This document shows positions 16,264 through 24,809 of a stretch of DNA of 64,000 bases, one piece after another. A program made the position numbers and the translations under genes. The DNA comes from JACVRW01 sp963819115 (lineage in GTDB: Bacteria > Actinomycetota > Thermoleophilia > Solirubrobacterales > Thermoleophilaceae). The stretch lies in assembly GCA_963819115.1 (NCBI GenBank), contig CAWFUR010000010.1, forward strand, positions 305,388 through 369,387, in the 5' to 3' direction. The notes beneath the pieces were generated by a model. It made no database searches. It had not been told where the DNA came from and was given only the letters and a program-made list of their open reading frames with translations. Positions within the stretch are counted from its first letter, which is position 1; each line of letters opens with the position of its first letter.

Positions 16264-17082
16264 CTACAGGCTCCCGAGGAAGTCCAGCAGGGCGTCGGCG
16301 GTGCGGCCGGGCTCGTCCTCCCACACGAAGTGCCCGGCGTCCTCGATCACGGCCAGCTCCGCGCCCGGGAGCTCGCGGGCCAGGCGGTGGGCCCCGGCCA
16401 CGGGGGAGAACTCGTCGCGGTCCCCCCACACGAGCAGCACCGGCAGGTCGAGGTCCGCCAGCGCGCCCTCGTAGGGGGCGAGCTTCTCGAAGTCCCCGGA
16501 GCGGTAGAGCTCGAGCTGGGCCTTGCGCCGCCGCTCGTCCGCGAAGGCCTTCCAGTACTCGTCCACGGCGAGCTCGTCGATCCCGACGCTCGAGTGGTCG
16601 AGTAGCTCCGCGAAGGCGTCGCGGGTCAGGTCCGACATCAGCTGCTCGCCCACCCCCGCCGTCCGCATCGTCTCCGCCAGACCGTGCCAGCGGCCGTCGG
16701 GAAAGAAGCCGCTCGAGCTGATCACGAGCGCGGTGGCGGCGCCCGCGTTGTCGCACGCCCAGCGCAACCCGATCAGGCCGCCCCAGTCGTGGACCACGAG
16801 CACGCACGTGTCGATCTCGAGCTGCTCGCGGAACTCCTCCAGGCGCTCGGTGTGGCGCTCCCAGGTGCCGGACCGGTCGGCGGGGGAGTCGCCGAAGCCG
16901 GCGAGGTCCGGGGCCACCGCCCGCCATCCCGCGTCGCCGAGCGCGGGAAGCACGTCGCGCCACATGTACGAGGACTCCGGATAGCCGTGCACGAGAAGCA
17001 CCGGATCCCCGTCGGGAGGGCCCGCCTCGCGCCACGCCAGGCCGGAGCCGGTGTGCTCCGAGGGCTCGGGGGGGCCGCTCAT
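16264..17082 (-). CDS. Alpha/beta hydrolase (haloalkane dehalogenase / epoxide hydrolase-like)
   Basis: A 272-residue alpha/beta hydrolase. The oxyanion-side motif is LLVHGYPESSYMWRD and the nucleophile elbow is VVHDWGGLIGL, with aspartate in place of serine. This marks the dehalogenase/epoxide-hydrolase branch. The acid is in VWGDRDEFSP and the base histidine in EDAGHFVWEDEPG. The substrate is unknown. Its ATG is 22 bases from the start codon of the divergent M20 peptidase gene. A TATATG box 7 bases upstream overlaps the -10 box of that neighbour. Confidence 0.88.
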   Translation of the reverse strand: MSGPPEPSEHTGSGLAWREAGPPDGDPVLLVHGYPESSYMWRDVLPALGDAGWRAVAPDLAGFGDSPADRSGTWERHTERLEEFREQLEIDTCVLVVHDWGGLIGLRWACDNAGAATALVISSSGFFPDGRWHGLAETMRTAGVGEQLMSDLTRDAFAELLDHSSVGIDELAVDEYWKAFADERRRKAQLELYRSGDFEKLAPYEGALADLDLPVLLVWGDRDEFSPVAGAHRLARELPGAELAVIEDAGHFVWEDEPGRTADALLDFLGSL

Positions 17083-17089
17083 GGCTCTC

Positions 17090-17095
17090 CATATA
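17090..17095 (-). promoter_or_regulatory. -10 box TATATG for the alpha/beta hydrolase, overlapping the opposing promoter
   Basis: TATATG on the minus strand, 7 bases from ATG 17082. It shares bases 17092-17095 with the plus-strand TATACT box. Confidence 0.45.
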
Positions 17096-17097
17096 CT
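17092..17097 (+). promoter_or_regulatory. -10 box TATACT for the M20 peptidase, leaderless
   Basis: TATACT, 7 bases, then GTG 17105. It argues against the in-frame ATG 17081, which lies upstream of the box. Confidence 0.6.
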
Positions 17098-17104
17098 CGA
17101 TCGG

Positions 17105-18412
17105 GTGCCCGATCGCTCGCGCCTAGAGAGCCGCACGACCGAGCTGCTCCAGCGCCTGATCCGCTTCAACACCGTGAATCCGCCGGGTGACGAGCAGGCG
17201 GCGCAGGAGTTCCTGAAGGAGCAGCTGGAGGCCGCCGGGTTCGAGTGCGAGTTGCTTGCCGACGTGCCGGGACGGCCGAACCTGGTGGCCCGCATGCGCG
17301 CCCGCTCCGACGGTCCCCGCCTGTGCCTCCTCGGCCATGTGGACACGGTGCTGGCCGACCCCGAGGAATGGACCGTGGACCCCTGGTCGGGCGAGCTCCG
17401 CGACGGCTGCGTCTGGGGGCGCGGGGCGCTCGACATGAAGAGCCAGGTGGCCGCGGAGGCCGCCGCGGCGCTGACGCTGGCCGAGGAGGGCTGGCGACCG
17501 GAGGCGGGCGAGCTGCTGCTCGTGTTCACCTGCGACGAGGAGACGGGAGCGGAGCACGGCGCCCGCTGGCTCTGCGAGCAGCACCCGGATCGCGTGGCCT
17601 GCGACATGGTGGTGAACGAGGGCGCGGGCGAGGTGTTCGAGTACGACGGCCGCCGGCTTTACGGCGTGTGCGCGGGTGAGAAGGGCGTGTTCCGCTTCAC
17701 CGTGACCGCACACGGTCGCGCGGGTCACGCATCGGTGCCGCGGATCGGCGACAACGCCCTTGTGAAGCTCGCGCCGGCCCTGGAGGCGCTCGCCGCCGCC
17801 CGCCCCGGGTACGAGCTCACGCCCGAGCCCGAGGCGCTGCTCTCCGCGATGGGCCTCGATCCCTCTGACCTGGAGGGCGCGGTCCGGGTCCTGGAGCAGC
17901 GCGACCCGCGCCTGGCCGTGATCTTCGAGCCGATGCTCGGGGTCACGATGACGCCCACGATGGCCTCGGCGTCGCCGAAGATCAACGTGATTCCCTCGCG
18001 CGCGCAGCTGCGCGTGGACTGCCGGGTGCCGCCGGAGATGGGCGAGGAGCACGCGCTCGCGCGCATCCGCGAGGTGCTCGGTGACGACGGCCTCGACATC
18101 GACTTCGACGAGACGGTGGTGGGCAACCGCTCGCCGCTCGACACTCCGCTGATGGGTCACATCAGCTCCTTCCTCGAGCGCGAGGACCCGGGCGCCGCCG
18201 CGGTGCCGGTGGTCCTGCCCGGGTTCTCCGACTCGCGCTGGTTCCGGTCGGCCTTCCCGGATTGCACCGCGTACGGGTTCTTCCCCCAGCGCACCATGGA
18301 CCTGTTCGAGGCGCTGCCACTCGTGCATGGCGCCGACGAACGCGTGCCGGTGGAGGACCTCGGGTTCGCGGCGTCGTTCTACGCCGGCCTGGCGGAGGAG
18401 GTGCTGCGATGA
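17105..18412 (+). CDS. M20-family metallopeptidase (ArgE/DapE/CPG2-like)
   Basis: A 435-residue zinc exopeptidase or deacylase. The metal and catalytic residues appear in order: CLLGHVDTVLAD, GRGALDMKSQ, VFTCDEETGAEHGARW, and late VHGADERVPVEDL. A dimerisation insert occupies the middle, with HGRAGHASVPRIGDNAL. Substrate choice within the family cannot be read from sequence. GTG 17105 is chosen because a TATACT box ends 7 bases before it, which implies leaderless translation. The next gene overlaps its stop as ATGA. Confidence 0.92.
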   Translation: MPDRSRLESRTTELLQRLIRFNTVNPPGDEQAAQEFLKEQLEAAGFECELLADVPGRPNLVARMRARSDGPRLCLLGHVDTVLADPEEWTVDPWSGELRDGCVWGRGALDMKSQVAAEAAAALTLAEEGWRPEAGELLLVFTCDEETGAEHGARWLCEQHPDRVACDMVVNEGAGEVFEYDGRRLYGVCAGEKGVFRFTVTAHGRAGHASVPRIGDNALVKLAPALEALAAARPGYELTPEPEALLSAMGLDPSDLEGAVRVLEQRDPRLAVIFEPMLGVTMTPTMASASPKINVIPSRAQLRVDCRVPPEMGEEHALARIREVLGDDGLDIDFDETVVGNRSPLDTPLMGHISSFLEREDPGAAAVPVVLPGFSDSRWFRSAFPDCTAYGFFPQRTMDLFEALPLVHGADERVPVEDLGFAASFYAGLAEEVLR

Positions 18413-19218
18413 CGCGTCCGGTGCCGGAGACGAAGCTGCGCCTCGGGGGCATGGCGCTCCGCAACGGCCTGCTGGTGCACGGGCCCACGCACTGGGCGGC
18501 GGCCGTTCGGGACGAGCACGGCCTGATCCAGGTGGCCTCGGGACGCAAGCCCCGCCTCGGCGGGCGAGGCGCGGAACGGGTGCCCGGGCTCCGCGGGGTG
18601 CTGAAGCTGGGCGAGGCGATGGCCGTGATCCCTCTGGTCAAGCGCGCGCTTCCCGCCGCACGGCTCCCCATGCAGGACAAGCGCACCCTGAGCGCGATGG
18701 GCGCGGCCGCGCTCGGCGGCCAGGCCATCCGGTCGGCCGGCGCCCGCACGGTCGGTCGCGAGGCCGCCGTGGCGCTCATGAGCCTGATGCCTGCGGTGCT
18801 CGCGCTGCGCGGCGGCGACCTGGCTGCCTATCACGGCGTGGAGCACAAGGCGATCGGGGGCTACGAGGACGATTCCGACGCCGCGGAGGCCACCAAGGAG
18901 CACGACCGCTGCGGCTCGCACCTGGTCACCCCGATGCTCGCCGCCGCTGCGCTGGGCAACGTCGCCGTGCGCCGGGCCGGTCTCCGCGGGCCCGCGGCAG
19001 AGGCCGCCGTGAGCATCGGCAGCGCCGCCGTGGCGGTGGAGATCTTCGCCTGGTCCGAGCGCCACGCCGAGAGCCGGACCGCGAGGCTCCTGCGCATGCC
19101 CGGACACGAGATGCAGCGCGTGGTGGGCACCCGCGAGCCGAGCACCGAGCAGCTGGAGGTGGGCGCCGCGGCCCTGGAGGAGATCCTGCGCGTGGAGGCC
19201 GCGGCCGGCGCCGCCTGA
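18409..19218 (+). CDS. DUF1385 (YqhQ-like) predicted metal-binding membrane protein
   Basis: A 269-residue protein of the DUF1385 family: LRLGGMALRNGLLVHGPTHW at the start, DLAAYHGVEHKAIGGYED in the middle, and HDRCGSHLVTP. The His/Glu/Cys pattern suggests a metal site, and hydrophobic stretches suggest membrane association. Relatives usually carry a longer membrane region; this copy is at the short end. Function is not established for the family. It is coupled to the M20 peptidase by an ATGA overlap, and nicotinate phosphoribosyltransferase follows after 5 bases. Confidence 0.82.
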   Translation: MTRPVPETKLRLGGMALRNGLLVHGPTHWAAAVRDEHGLIQVASGRKPRLGGRGAERVPGLRGVLKLGEAMAVIPLVKRALPAARLPMQDKRTLSAMGAAALGGQAIRSAGARTVGREAAVALMSLMPAVLALRGGDLAAYHGVEHKAIGGYEDDSDAAEATKEHDRCGSHLVTPMLAAAALGNVAVRRAGLRGPAAEAAVSIGSAAVAVEIFAWSERHAESRTARLLRMPGHEMQRVVGTREPSTEQLEVGAAALEEILRVEAAAGAA

Positions 19219-19223
19219 GGCAC

Positions 19224-20321
19224 ATGGCCACCGAGTCCCGAACGCAGCGGCGCACGGACCCCTCGGTGTTCCGCCTACCGGTCGAAAAGATCCGGGAGGG
19301 GTACTACACAGACGCCTACTTCAACTACACGAAGGAGCTGCTCGAGGCCGAGGGCCGACACCCGCACGTGACCATGCAGGTGTTCCAGAAGCACCAGGCG
19401 GTGCTCGGCGGCATCGACGAGGCCATCGCCGTGCTCAAGCAGTGTGCCGGCCGCCAGACCCCGGACGGCTGGCAGCCGGGCTGGGACGAGCTGACCGTCC
19501 AGGCCCTGATCGAGGCGGACGAGGTCTCGCCCCACGAGACCATCCTCACCATCGAGGGCGACTACTCCCTCTTCGCCCACCTCGAGACGGTCTACCTCGG
19601 CTGCCTGGCCCGCCGCACCCTGGTGATGAGCAACGTGCGCGAGGTCGTGGACGCGGCCAACGGCAAGCCGATCCTCTTCTTCCCCGCGCGCCACGACCAC
19701 TGGATCGTGCAGACGGGCGATGGCTGGGCCGCGCACGTGGCCGGCGCGATCGGGGTGTCCACCGACGCCCAGGCCTCGTGGTGGGGAGGCCGTGGGGTGG
19801 GAACCGTGCCGCATGGGCTGATCGCGGCCTTCGGCGGGGACACCGTTGCCGCCGCCACGGCCTTCGCGGAGCGTTACGCCGACGAGACGAACGTGACCGT
19901 GCTGGTGGACTTCGAGAACGATTCCGTGCGCACCTCGCTGGAGGTGGCCGATGCCCTGGGCGACCGGCTCTGGGGCGTGCGGCTCGACACCTCCGAGCGG
20001 CTGGTGGACCGCGCGCTCTGGCACCGGATGGGGGAGTTCCAACCCACCGGCGTGAACCCGGAGCTGGTGCGGGCGGTGCGCGACGCGCTGGACCAGGCCG
20101 GCCACGAGCGGGTGCGGATCGTGGTGTCGGGCGGGTTCGATGCCGCCAAGATCCGCGAGTTCGAGGCATTGGGCGCGCCGGTGGATTCCTACGGGGTGGG
20201 ATCGTCGCTGCTGCGCGGCCAGAACGACTTCACGGCCGACGTGGTGCTCCTGGACGGACGCGACTGTGCGAAGGCCGGCCGCCACCACCGCCCCAACCCG
20301 CGCCTGGTCCCCGTTTCCTGA
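19224..20321 (+). CDS. Nicotinate phosphoribosyltransferase-family protein
   Basis: A 365-residue enzyme of the nicotinate/quinolinate phosphoribosyltransferase fold. FRLPVEKIREGYYTDAYFNY is the N-terminal tunnel segment. The barrel carries FFPARHDHW, GTVPHGLIAAFGGD, and the C-terminal VVSGGFDAAKI phosphate loop. It would make nicotinate mononucleotide from nicotinate and PRPP in NAD salvage. The length fits the short actinobacterial and archaeal branch. It probably belongs to the M20-DUF1385 transcript. Members of this branch are sometimes annotated only as family proteins, so substrate is inferred. Confidence 0.85.
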   Translation: MATESRTQRRTDPSVFRLPVEKIREGYYTDAYFNYTKELLEAEGRHPHVTMQVFQKHQAVLGGIDEAIAVLKQCAGRQTPDGWQPGWDELTVQALIEADEVSPHETILTIEGDYSLFAHLETVYLGCLARRTLVMSNVREVVDAANGKPILFFPARHDHWIVQTGDGWAAHVAGAIGVSTDAQASWWGGRGVGTVPHGLIAAFGGDTVAAATAFAERYADETNVTVLVDFENDSVRTSLEVADALGDRLWGVRLDTSERLVDRALWHRMGEFQPTGVNPELVRAVRDALDQAGHERVRIVVSGGFDAAKIREFEALGAPVDSYGVGSSLLRGQNDFTADVVLLDGRDCAKAGRHHRPNPRLVPVS

Positions 20322-20361
20322 GCCTCATGGAGCGTGGCCGAACGGCCGATCTAAACCGAAG

Positions 20362-22266
20362 ATGCGGCGCCTCACCCTTCTGACGCTGGTCTGCGCGCTG
20401 GTCGCGCTGACCGGAGCCGTCCCCTCCGCGCAGGCGGCGGGTGGCGGGGCTGCGACCTGCACGAACACTGTCGCGGTTCCGCGTGACAAGACATTCGGGG
20501 ACTTCCTGCTCCCGAAGGGCGCCTACCGCATCACCGTCTCCGACTCGGGCGACCTGAGCTGCGCCCTGGCGATCAAGGAGCTGCGCGGGTTCGTGGCCCA
20601 GCCGGGAGCCGCGGTGCCGGACGGGTGGGACGTGAACGCCGGCAAGAGCCAGTTCGTGCGCGAGGACAGCAGCGACCGCTTCACGGTCCAGGCGGTGACC
20701 CCGGCGACGGGCGGCGGGTTCGACCTCGGCGTCATTCGCGACAACGCCGTGATCTGGCTGCCGATCATCTTCATGGGCGCGCTGCTCGTGGTGCTGGCCC
20801 TCGCGGTGCGCACCATGCCGCGCACCAAGCCGCAGGAGATCAAGCCCGAGTCGTCCGTCTCTGTGCGGTGGGACGACGTGGCCGGCGTGGAGGAGGCCAA
20901 GGACGAGCTCCGCGAGGTGGTGGAGTTCATGCGCGACCCCAAGCGCTTCCGCAAGCTCGGGGCGCGGGTGCCGAAGGGCATCCTCCTTCACGGCCCTCCC
21001 GGCACGGGCAAGACGCTGCTGGCCAAGGCGGTGGCCAACGAGTCCAACGCCACCTTCTACGCCCAGTCCGCGGCGTCGTTCGTGGAGATGTTCGTGGGCC
21101 TCGGCGCCGCCCGCATCCGGCGGCTGTTCCGCCAGGCGCGAAAGGCGGCCCCGGCCATCATCTTCATCGACGAGCTCGACGCGGTGGGGGCCACCCGCGG
21201 CAAGGACATCTCGGGCGAGAAGGACCAGACGCTCAACCAGCTTCTCGTGGAGCTCGACGGCTTCGGCGATCGCGACGACGTGGTGGTGATCGCCGCCTCC
21301 AACATGCTGGAGCACCTCGACCCGGCGCTGCTGCGCCCGGGCCGGTTCGACCGCCAGATCCTGGTCACCCCGCCCGACCTCAAGGGCCGCAAGGCGATCC
21401 TCGACGTGCACACCGCGGACAAGCCGCTGGCCTCCGACGTGGACCTTGAGCTGATCGCGCGCCAGACGAGCGGACTGAGCGGGGCGGAGCTGGCCAACAT
21501 CTGCAACGAGGCCGCGATCTTCGCCGGGCGCAACCATCGCGACTCGCTCATGACCAAGGACTTCCAGGCCGCTCTCGAGCGGGTGATCGCAGGAATGCAA
21601 TCCCGGCGGGTGATCACGGCCCACGAGAAGAAGGTGGTGGCCTACCACGAGGCCGGGCACGCCCTGTGCTCGGAGATCCTCCCCTCGGTGGAGAGGGTGC
21701 ACCGGATCTCGATCATCCCGCGCGGCCAGGCCCTCGGCTACACGCTGAACCTGCCGGTGGAGGACCGCTACCTGAAGACCAAGGACGAGCTGCTGGACTA
21801 CATGGTGGTGCTGCTCGGCGGCCGGGTCACCGAGCACATCGTGTTCGGCCAGGTGACCACCGGCGCCTCCGACGACCTGCGCAAGGTCCACGAGATCAGC
21901 CGCTCGATGGTCACCCAGTACGGCATGGGCACCGAGCTCCAGTCGAAGCAGCTGCCCGCCGACGACTACTCGATGTCCGACCACACGCGCCGGACGATCG
22001 ACGAGGAACAGCAGTACCTCACCGACCTCGCGCATCGCCGCGCCCTGCGCGTGGTGGGCGAGAACCGCACCCTGCTCGAGGCCTTCGCCTTCACCCTGCT
22101 GGAGAATGAGGTGCTGGAGCGCGAGGACATCGATCGCATCATGCACGCCTACCGCGAGAACACGAACGGCGACGCCGAGCAGATCGTGCGCGCGGCCGGA
22201 ACCGGGTCGGCGCCGACCACGGTCGCGGCCACGAAGCCTCCCCGCGCCCTTCCCCCCGCGACCTAG
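20362..22266 (+). CDS. FtsH-like AAA zinc protease with an exported cysteine-bearing N-terminal domain
   Basis: A 634-residue protein. Residues 1-26 look like a cleavable-type signal segment (LTLLTLVCALVALTGA, ending AQAA). An extracytoplasmic domain of about 105 residues has two cysteines (ATCTN, LSCAL). One membrane helix follows at about 131-152. The AAA module has Walker A GPPGTGKTLLAKA near 210, Walker B IIFIDELDAVG, pore loop FVEMFVGLGAARIRRLF, and SRH RPGRFDRQI. The M41 zinc site is YHEAGHALCSE near 430. FtsH degrades membrane and regulatory proteins. The exported domain differs from that of housekeeping FtsH, so this may be a paralogue. Confidence 0.9.
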   Translation: MRRLTLLTLVCALVALTGAVPSAQAAGGGAATCTNTVAVPRDKTFGDFLLPKGAYRITVSDSGDLSCALAIKELRGFVAQPGAAVPDGWDVNAGKSQFVREDSSDRFTVQAVTPATGGGFDLGVIRDNAVIWLPIIFMGALLVVLALAVRTMPRTKPQEIKPESSVSVRWDDVAGVEEAKDELREVVEFMRDPKRFRKLGARVPKGILLHGPPGTGKTLLAKAVANESNATFYAQSAASFVEMFVGLGAARIRRLFRQARKAAPAIIFIDELDAVGATRGKDISGEKDQTLNQLLVELDGFGDRDDVVVIAASNMLEHLDPALLRPGRFDRQILVTPPDLKGRKAILDVHTADKPLASDVDLELIARQTSGLSGAELANICNEAAIFAGRNHRDSLMTKDFQAALERVIAGMQSRRVITAHEKKVVAYHEAGHALCSEILPSVERVHRISIIPRGQALGYTLNLPVEDRYLKTKDELLDYMVVLLGGRVTEHIVFGQVTTGASDDLRKVHEISRSMVTQYGMGTELQSKQLPADDYSMSDHTRRTIDEEQQYLTDLAHRRALRVVGENRTLLEAFAFTLLENEVLEREDIDRIMHAYRENTNGDAEQIVRAAGTGSAPTTVAATKPPRALPPAT

Positions 22267-22274
22267 GTAGACGC

Positions 22275-22443
22275 GGGCGAGCACCGGACCACGCCTAGGG
22301 AGGAGCGGAGCCCGGGCGCTGGCCGGGCGAGCACCGGACCACGCCTAGGGAGGAGCGGAGCCCGGGCGCTGGCCGGGCGAGCACCGGACCACGCCTAGGG
22401 AGGAGCGGAGCCCGGGCGCTGGCCGGGCGAGCACCGGACCACG
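22275..22443 (-). repeat. Three tandem 50-base palindromic repeats plus a partial fourth
   Basis: Units begin at 22275, 22325 and 22375, with a partial copy at 22425-22443. Each reads GGGCGAGCACCGGACCACG, then CCTAGGGAGGAGCGGAGCCC, then GGGCGCTGGCC on the plus strand. That is the reverse orientation of the 13061 array. The inner stem is CCCGG/CCGGG. The array starts 8 bases after the ftsH-like stop codon. Its last bases directly precede the -10 box of the next gene. Confidence 0.95.
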
Positions 22444-22445
22444 AG

Positions 22446-22451
22446 TACACT
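22446..22451 (+). promoter_or_regulatory. -10 box TACACT before the VOC/epimerase gene, leaderless
   Basis: TACACT, 7 bases, then GTG 22459, immediately after the repeat array. Confidence 0.6.
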
Positions 22452-22458
22452 CGGCGCC

Positions 22459-22869
22459 GTGTTCGAGCGGATCGACCATATCGGCGTCGCGGTGTCCGAC
22501 CTGGACGCCGCGGTCGAGCTGTACCGCGACCGTCTGGGGATGCCTCTCCAGCACCGCGAGACCGTCGAGCAGTTCGGCGTCGAGGCGGTGCTGCTGGGCG
22601 TGGGCGAGGGCCATGTGGAGCTCCTCCAGCCCACCGATCCGGACGGCGCGATCGGCCGTTTCCTCGAACGCAACGGCCCCGGGCTCCATCACGTGGCCTA
22701 CCAGACCGAAGACATCGACGCCGCCCTGGAACAGGCGCGGTCGGCCGGGCTCCGGCTCATCGACGAGGAACCACGCACCGGGATCAGGGAAAGCCGGGTG
22801 GCCTTCGTGCACCCGAGATCCACGGGCGGGGTCCTCACCGAGCTGGTGCAGCCGGCGGAAGGGCACTGA
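22459..22869 (+). CDS. mce: Methylmalonyl-CoA epimerase (VOC superfamily)
   Basis: A 136-residue vicinal-oxygen-chelate protein. FERIDHIGVAVSDLDAAVEL starts the first metal-binding half; GVEAVLLGVGEGHVELLQPT gives the glutamate ligand. GLHHVAYQTEDIDAALEQ starts the second half, with histidine, and GGVLTELVQP ends it. Size and motifs match methylmalonyl-CoA epimerase, which interconverts R and S forms in propionate metabolism. Other VOC enzymes of this size are possible. No mutase gene is in the window. Confidence 0.83.
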   Translation: MFERIDHIGVAVSDLDAAVELYRDRLGMPLQHRETVEQFGVEAVLLGVGEGHVELLQPTDPDGAIGRFLERNGPGLHHVAYQTEDIDAALEQARSAGLRLIDEEPRTGIRESRVAFVHPRSTGGVLTELVQPAEGH

Positions 22870-22871
22870 AC

Positions 22872-23090
22872 GTGGCGGAAGAGCTGAGACGTGTGGACAT
22901 CGGATTCCTCGGCGGCCAGGTGCTGTCGGTGAAGCTGCCGGGCCCGAACTACGAGGACCTGCAGAAGGCCCTCGGCGAGCACGACGACCGGTGGCTGCAG
23001 CTGAAGACGCAGGACTCCGACGTGGCCATCGACCTCTCGAAGGTGGTCTACGTGAGGCTCGACGCCGACGCTCAGCGGGTCGGCTTCTAG
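22872..23090 (+). CDS. Conserved small protein of unknown function
   Basis: A 72-residue protein, GTG start 2 bases after the epimerase stop. It looks mostly beta strand: FLGGQVLSVKLPG, then WLQLKTQDSDVAIDLSKVVY and VRLDADAQRVGF. The alternating hydrophobic pattern suggests a small barrel or Sm-like fold, but no family is recognised. Tight spacing makes it part of the epimerase transcript. Confidence 0.7.
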   Translation: MAEELRRVDIGFLGGQVLSVKLPGPNYEDLQKALGEHDDRWLQLKTQDSDVAIDLSKVVYVRLDADAQRVGF

Positions 23091-23107
23091 CCCCGACGGG
23101 TGATCCG

Positions 23108-23602
23108 CTGCTTCGCGCGCTCGACCTGGGGCTGCTGCGCCTCCTGCGAACCCGTGGGCACACACCCGGCGTGGAGCGGGCGGTGCACGCGCTTGCCCGC
23201 TCGGGCGAGCACGGACTGATCTGGGACGCGCTGTCCGCGGTTGGGTGGGTGGTGCACCCGCGCGGGCGCCCGGTGTACCGGCGGGCCGCGCTCACCGTGA
23301 TCGCCACCATGGGCGCCAACACGCTGGTGAAGCTGATCGTGCGGCGGCGGCGCCCGCAGCTCGAGGGGCTGCCCGCTCTCACCAGCACCATGTCGGGGCG
23401 CTCATACCCGTCGGCCCACGCTTCCACGTCTTTCGCCGCCGCCCGGGTGCTCTCCTCGGCCCTGCCGGCGCCGCCGCTCTACGCGCTGGCCACCGCGATG
23501 GCGCTGTCGCGGCCCTACCTGGGCGTGCACTATCCGACCGATATCGCCGCGGGGGCGCTGCTGGGCGACGCCGTGGCCCGGCTGGGTGCTCCGCCGGCAT
23601 GA
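23108..23602 (+). CDS. PAP2-family membrane phosphatase
   Basis: Phosphatidic acid phosphatase type 2 signatures are all present: KLIVRRRRPQLEG (motif 1), SYPSAHASTSFAA (motif 2) and ALSRPYLGVHYPTDIAAGAL (motif 3), separated by hydrophobic segments. It should remove phosphate from a lipid or isoprenyl phosphate at the membrane. The start is unsettled. Homology suggests translation near 23108 (CTG, LLRALDLGLLRLLRT). The nearest standard codons in frame are GTG 23171 and an upstream GTG that would overlap the small gene. The stop overlaps ychF as ATGA. Confidence 0.8.
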   Translation: MLRALDLGLLRLLRTRGHTPGVERAVHALARSGEHGLIWDALSAVGWVVHPRGRPVYRRAALTVIATMGANTLVKLIVRRRRPQLEGLPALTSTMSGRSYPSAHASTSFAAARVLSSALPAPPLYALATAMALSRPYLGVHYPTDIAAGALLGDAVARLGAPPA

Positions 23603-24681
23603 AGGTCGGCATCGTCGGATTGCCCAACGCCGGCAAGTCCTCGCTCTTCAACGCACTCACCAACGCCGGGGCGCAGGCGGCCAACTACCCCTTCACCACC
23701 GTGGAGCCGAACGTGGCCGTGGTGCCGGTGGCCGACGAGCGCCTGGATCAGGTGGTGGAGACGATCCGGGCCACGCCCACCGTGTACGAGACGATCGAGT
23801 TCCACGACATCGCGGGCCTGGTGCGCGGGGCCTCCCGTGGCGAGGGGCTGGGAAACCGCTTCCTCGGCAACATCCGTGAGACGGACGCGATCATGCACGT
23901 GGTCCGGGCCCACGACGACCCGCAGGTGGTGCATCCGGAGGGGCGGGTGGATCCGCTCTCCGACGTGGACGCGGTGGACACCGAGCTGCTGTTCGCGGAC
24001 CTCGAGCAGGCCGAGCGGCGCCTCGATCGGGTGGCCCGGCAGGCGCGCTCGCTCGACAAGCAGCTGGTGGCCGAGGAGCGCTGGCTCCGCGAGGTGGTGG
24101 AGGCGCTCCAGGCCGGCCGGGCCGTGCGGACGGTGCCGGCGCCCGAGGACGCACCCGGCGCCGAGGTCCGGCTCCAGGCGCTGACGTCGAAGCCGGTGCT
24201 CTACGTGGCCAACGTGGCCGAGGGGGAGTCGCTCGAACCGCCGCCGGAGCTGGTGGCCCACGCGAAGGAGCGCGGCGCCCGCGCCACCGCCGTCTCAGCC
24301 CGCCTGGAGGCGGAGCTGGCAGACATGGACGAGGCCGGCGCAGCGGAGATGCGAGAGGGCCTCGACGTGGGCGAGTCCGGGCTCCAGACCGTGGTGCGGG
24401 AGGCCTTCGCGCTGCTCGACCTGATCTCGTTCTTCACCGCGGGCGAGGGCAAGGAGGGGCGGGCGTGGGCGATCCCGCGCGGCACCCCGGCCCAGCGCGC
24501 CGCGGGCGCGGTGCACACGGACATGGAGCGCGGCTTCGTGGCCGCCGAGGTGGTGGCCTGGAAGGACCTGGTGGACGCCGGTGGCTACGCCGCCGCCCGG
24601 GAGCGCGCGCAGATGCGCGTGGAGGGGCGGGAGTACGTGATGCGCGACGGCGACGTGGTCACCTTCCGCTTCACCCCCTAG
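23599..24681 (+). CDS. ychF: Redox-regulated ATPase/GTPase YchF (OLA1)
   Basis: A 360-residue OBG-family NTPase: P loop VGIVGLPNAGKSSLFNAL, switch region ANYPFTTVEPNVAVV, and DIAGLVRGASRGEGLGNRFL. A coiled-coil insert follows, then a C-terminal TGS domain (FFTAGEGKEGRAWAIPRG and GREYVMRDGDVVTFRF). YchF binds ribosomes and hydrolyses ATP in preference to GTP. It overlaps the PAP2 gene by four bases. A palindromic repeat follows its stop by 9 bases. Confidence 0.96.
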   Translation: MKVGIVGLPNAGKSSLFNALTNAGAQAANYPFTTVEPNVAVVPVADERLDQVVETIRATPTVYETIEFHDIAGLVRGASRGEGLGNRFLGNIRETDAIMHVVRAHDDPQVVHPEGRVDPLSDVDAVDTELLFADLEQAERRLDRVARQARSLDKQLVAEERWLREVVEALQAGRAVRTVPAPEDAPGAEVRLQALTSKPVLYVANVAEGESLEPPPELVAHAKERGARATAVSARLEAELADMDEAGAAEMREGLDVGESGLQTVVREAFALLDLISFFTAGEGKEGRAWAIPRGTPAQRAAGAVHTDMERGFVAAEVVAWKDLVDAGGYAAARERAQMRVEGREYVMRDGDVVTFRFTP

Positions 24682-24690
24682 GACTGAAGA

Positions 24691-24735
24691 GCTGCGGTGC
24701 TCGCCCGATCGCCGATCGGGCTGCGCTCCTCGCCG
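24691..24735 (+). repeat. Single palindromic 3'-end repeat after ychF
   Basis: It reads GCTGCGGTGCTCG, then the perfect hairpin CCCGATC-GCC-GATCGGG, then CTGCGCTCCTCGCC. It begins 9 bases downstream of the ychF stop. Confidence 0.9.
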
Positions 24736-24809
24736 CGGCGGGCGGCTTGGCAGAAATCGTCCGTTGTATGTCCTTGCTGCCAGCAGCGGTTAGCGAGAGC
24801 ATGTGGTCC

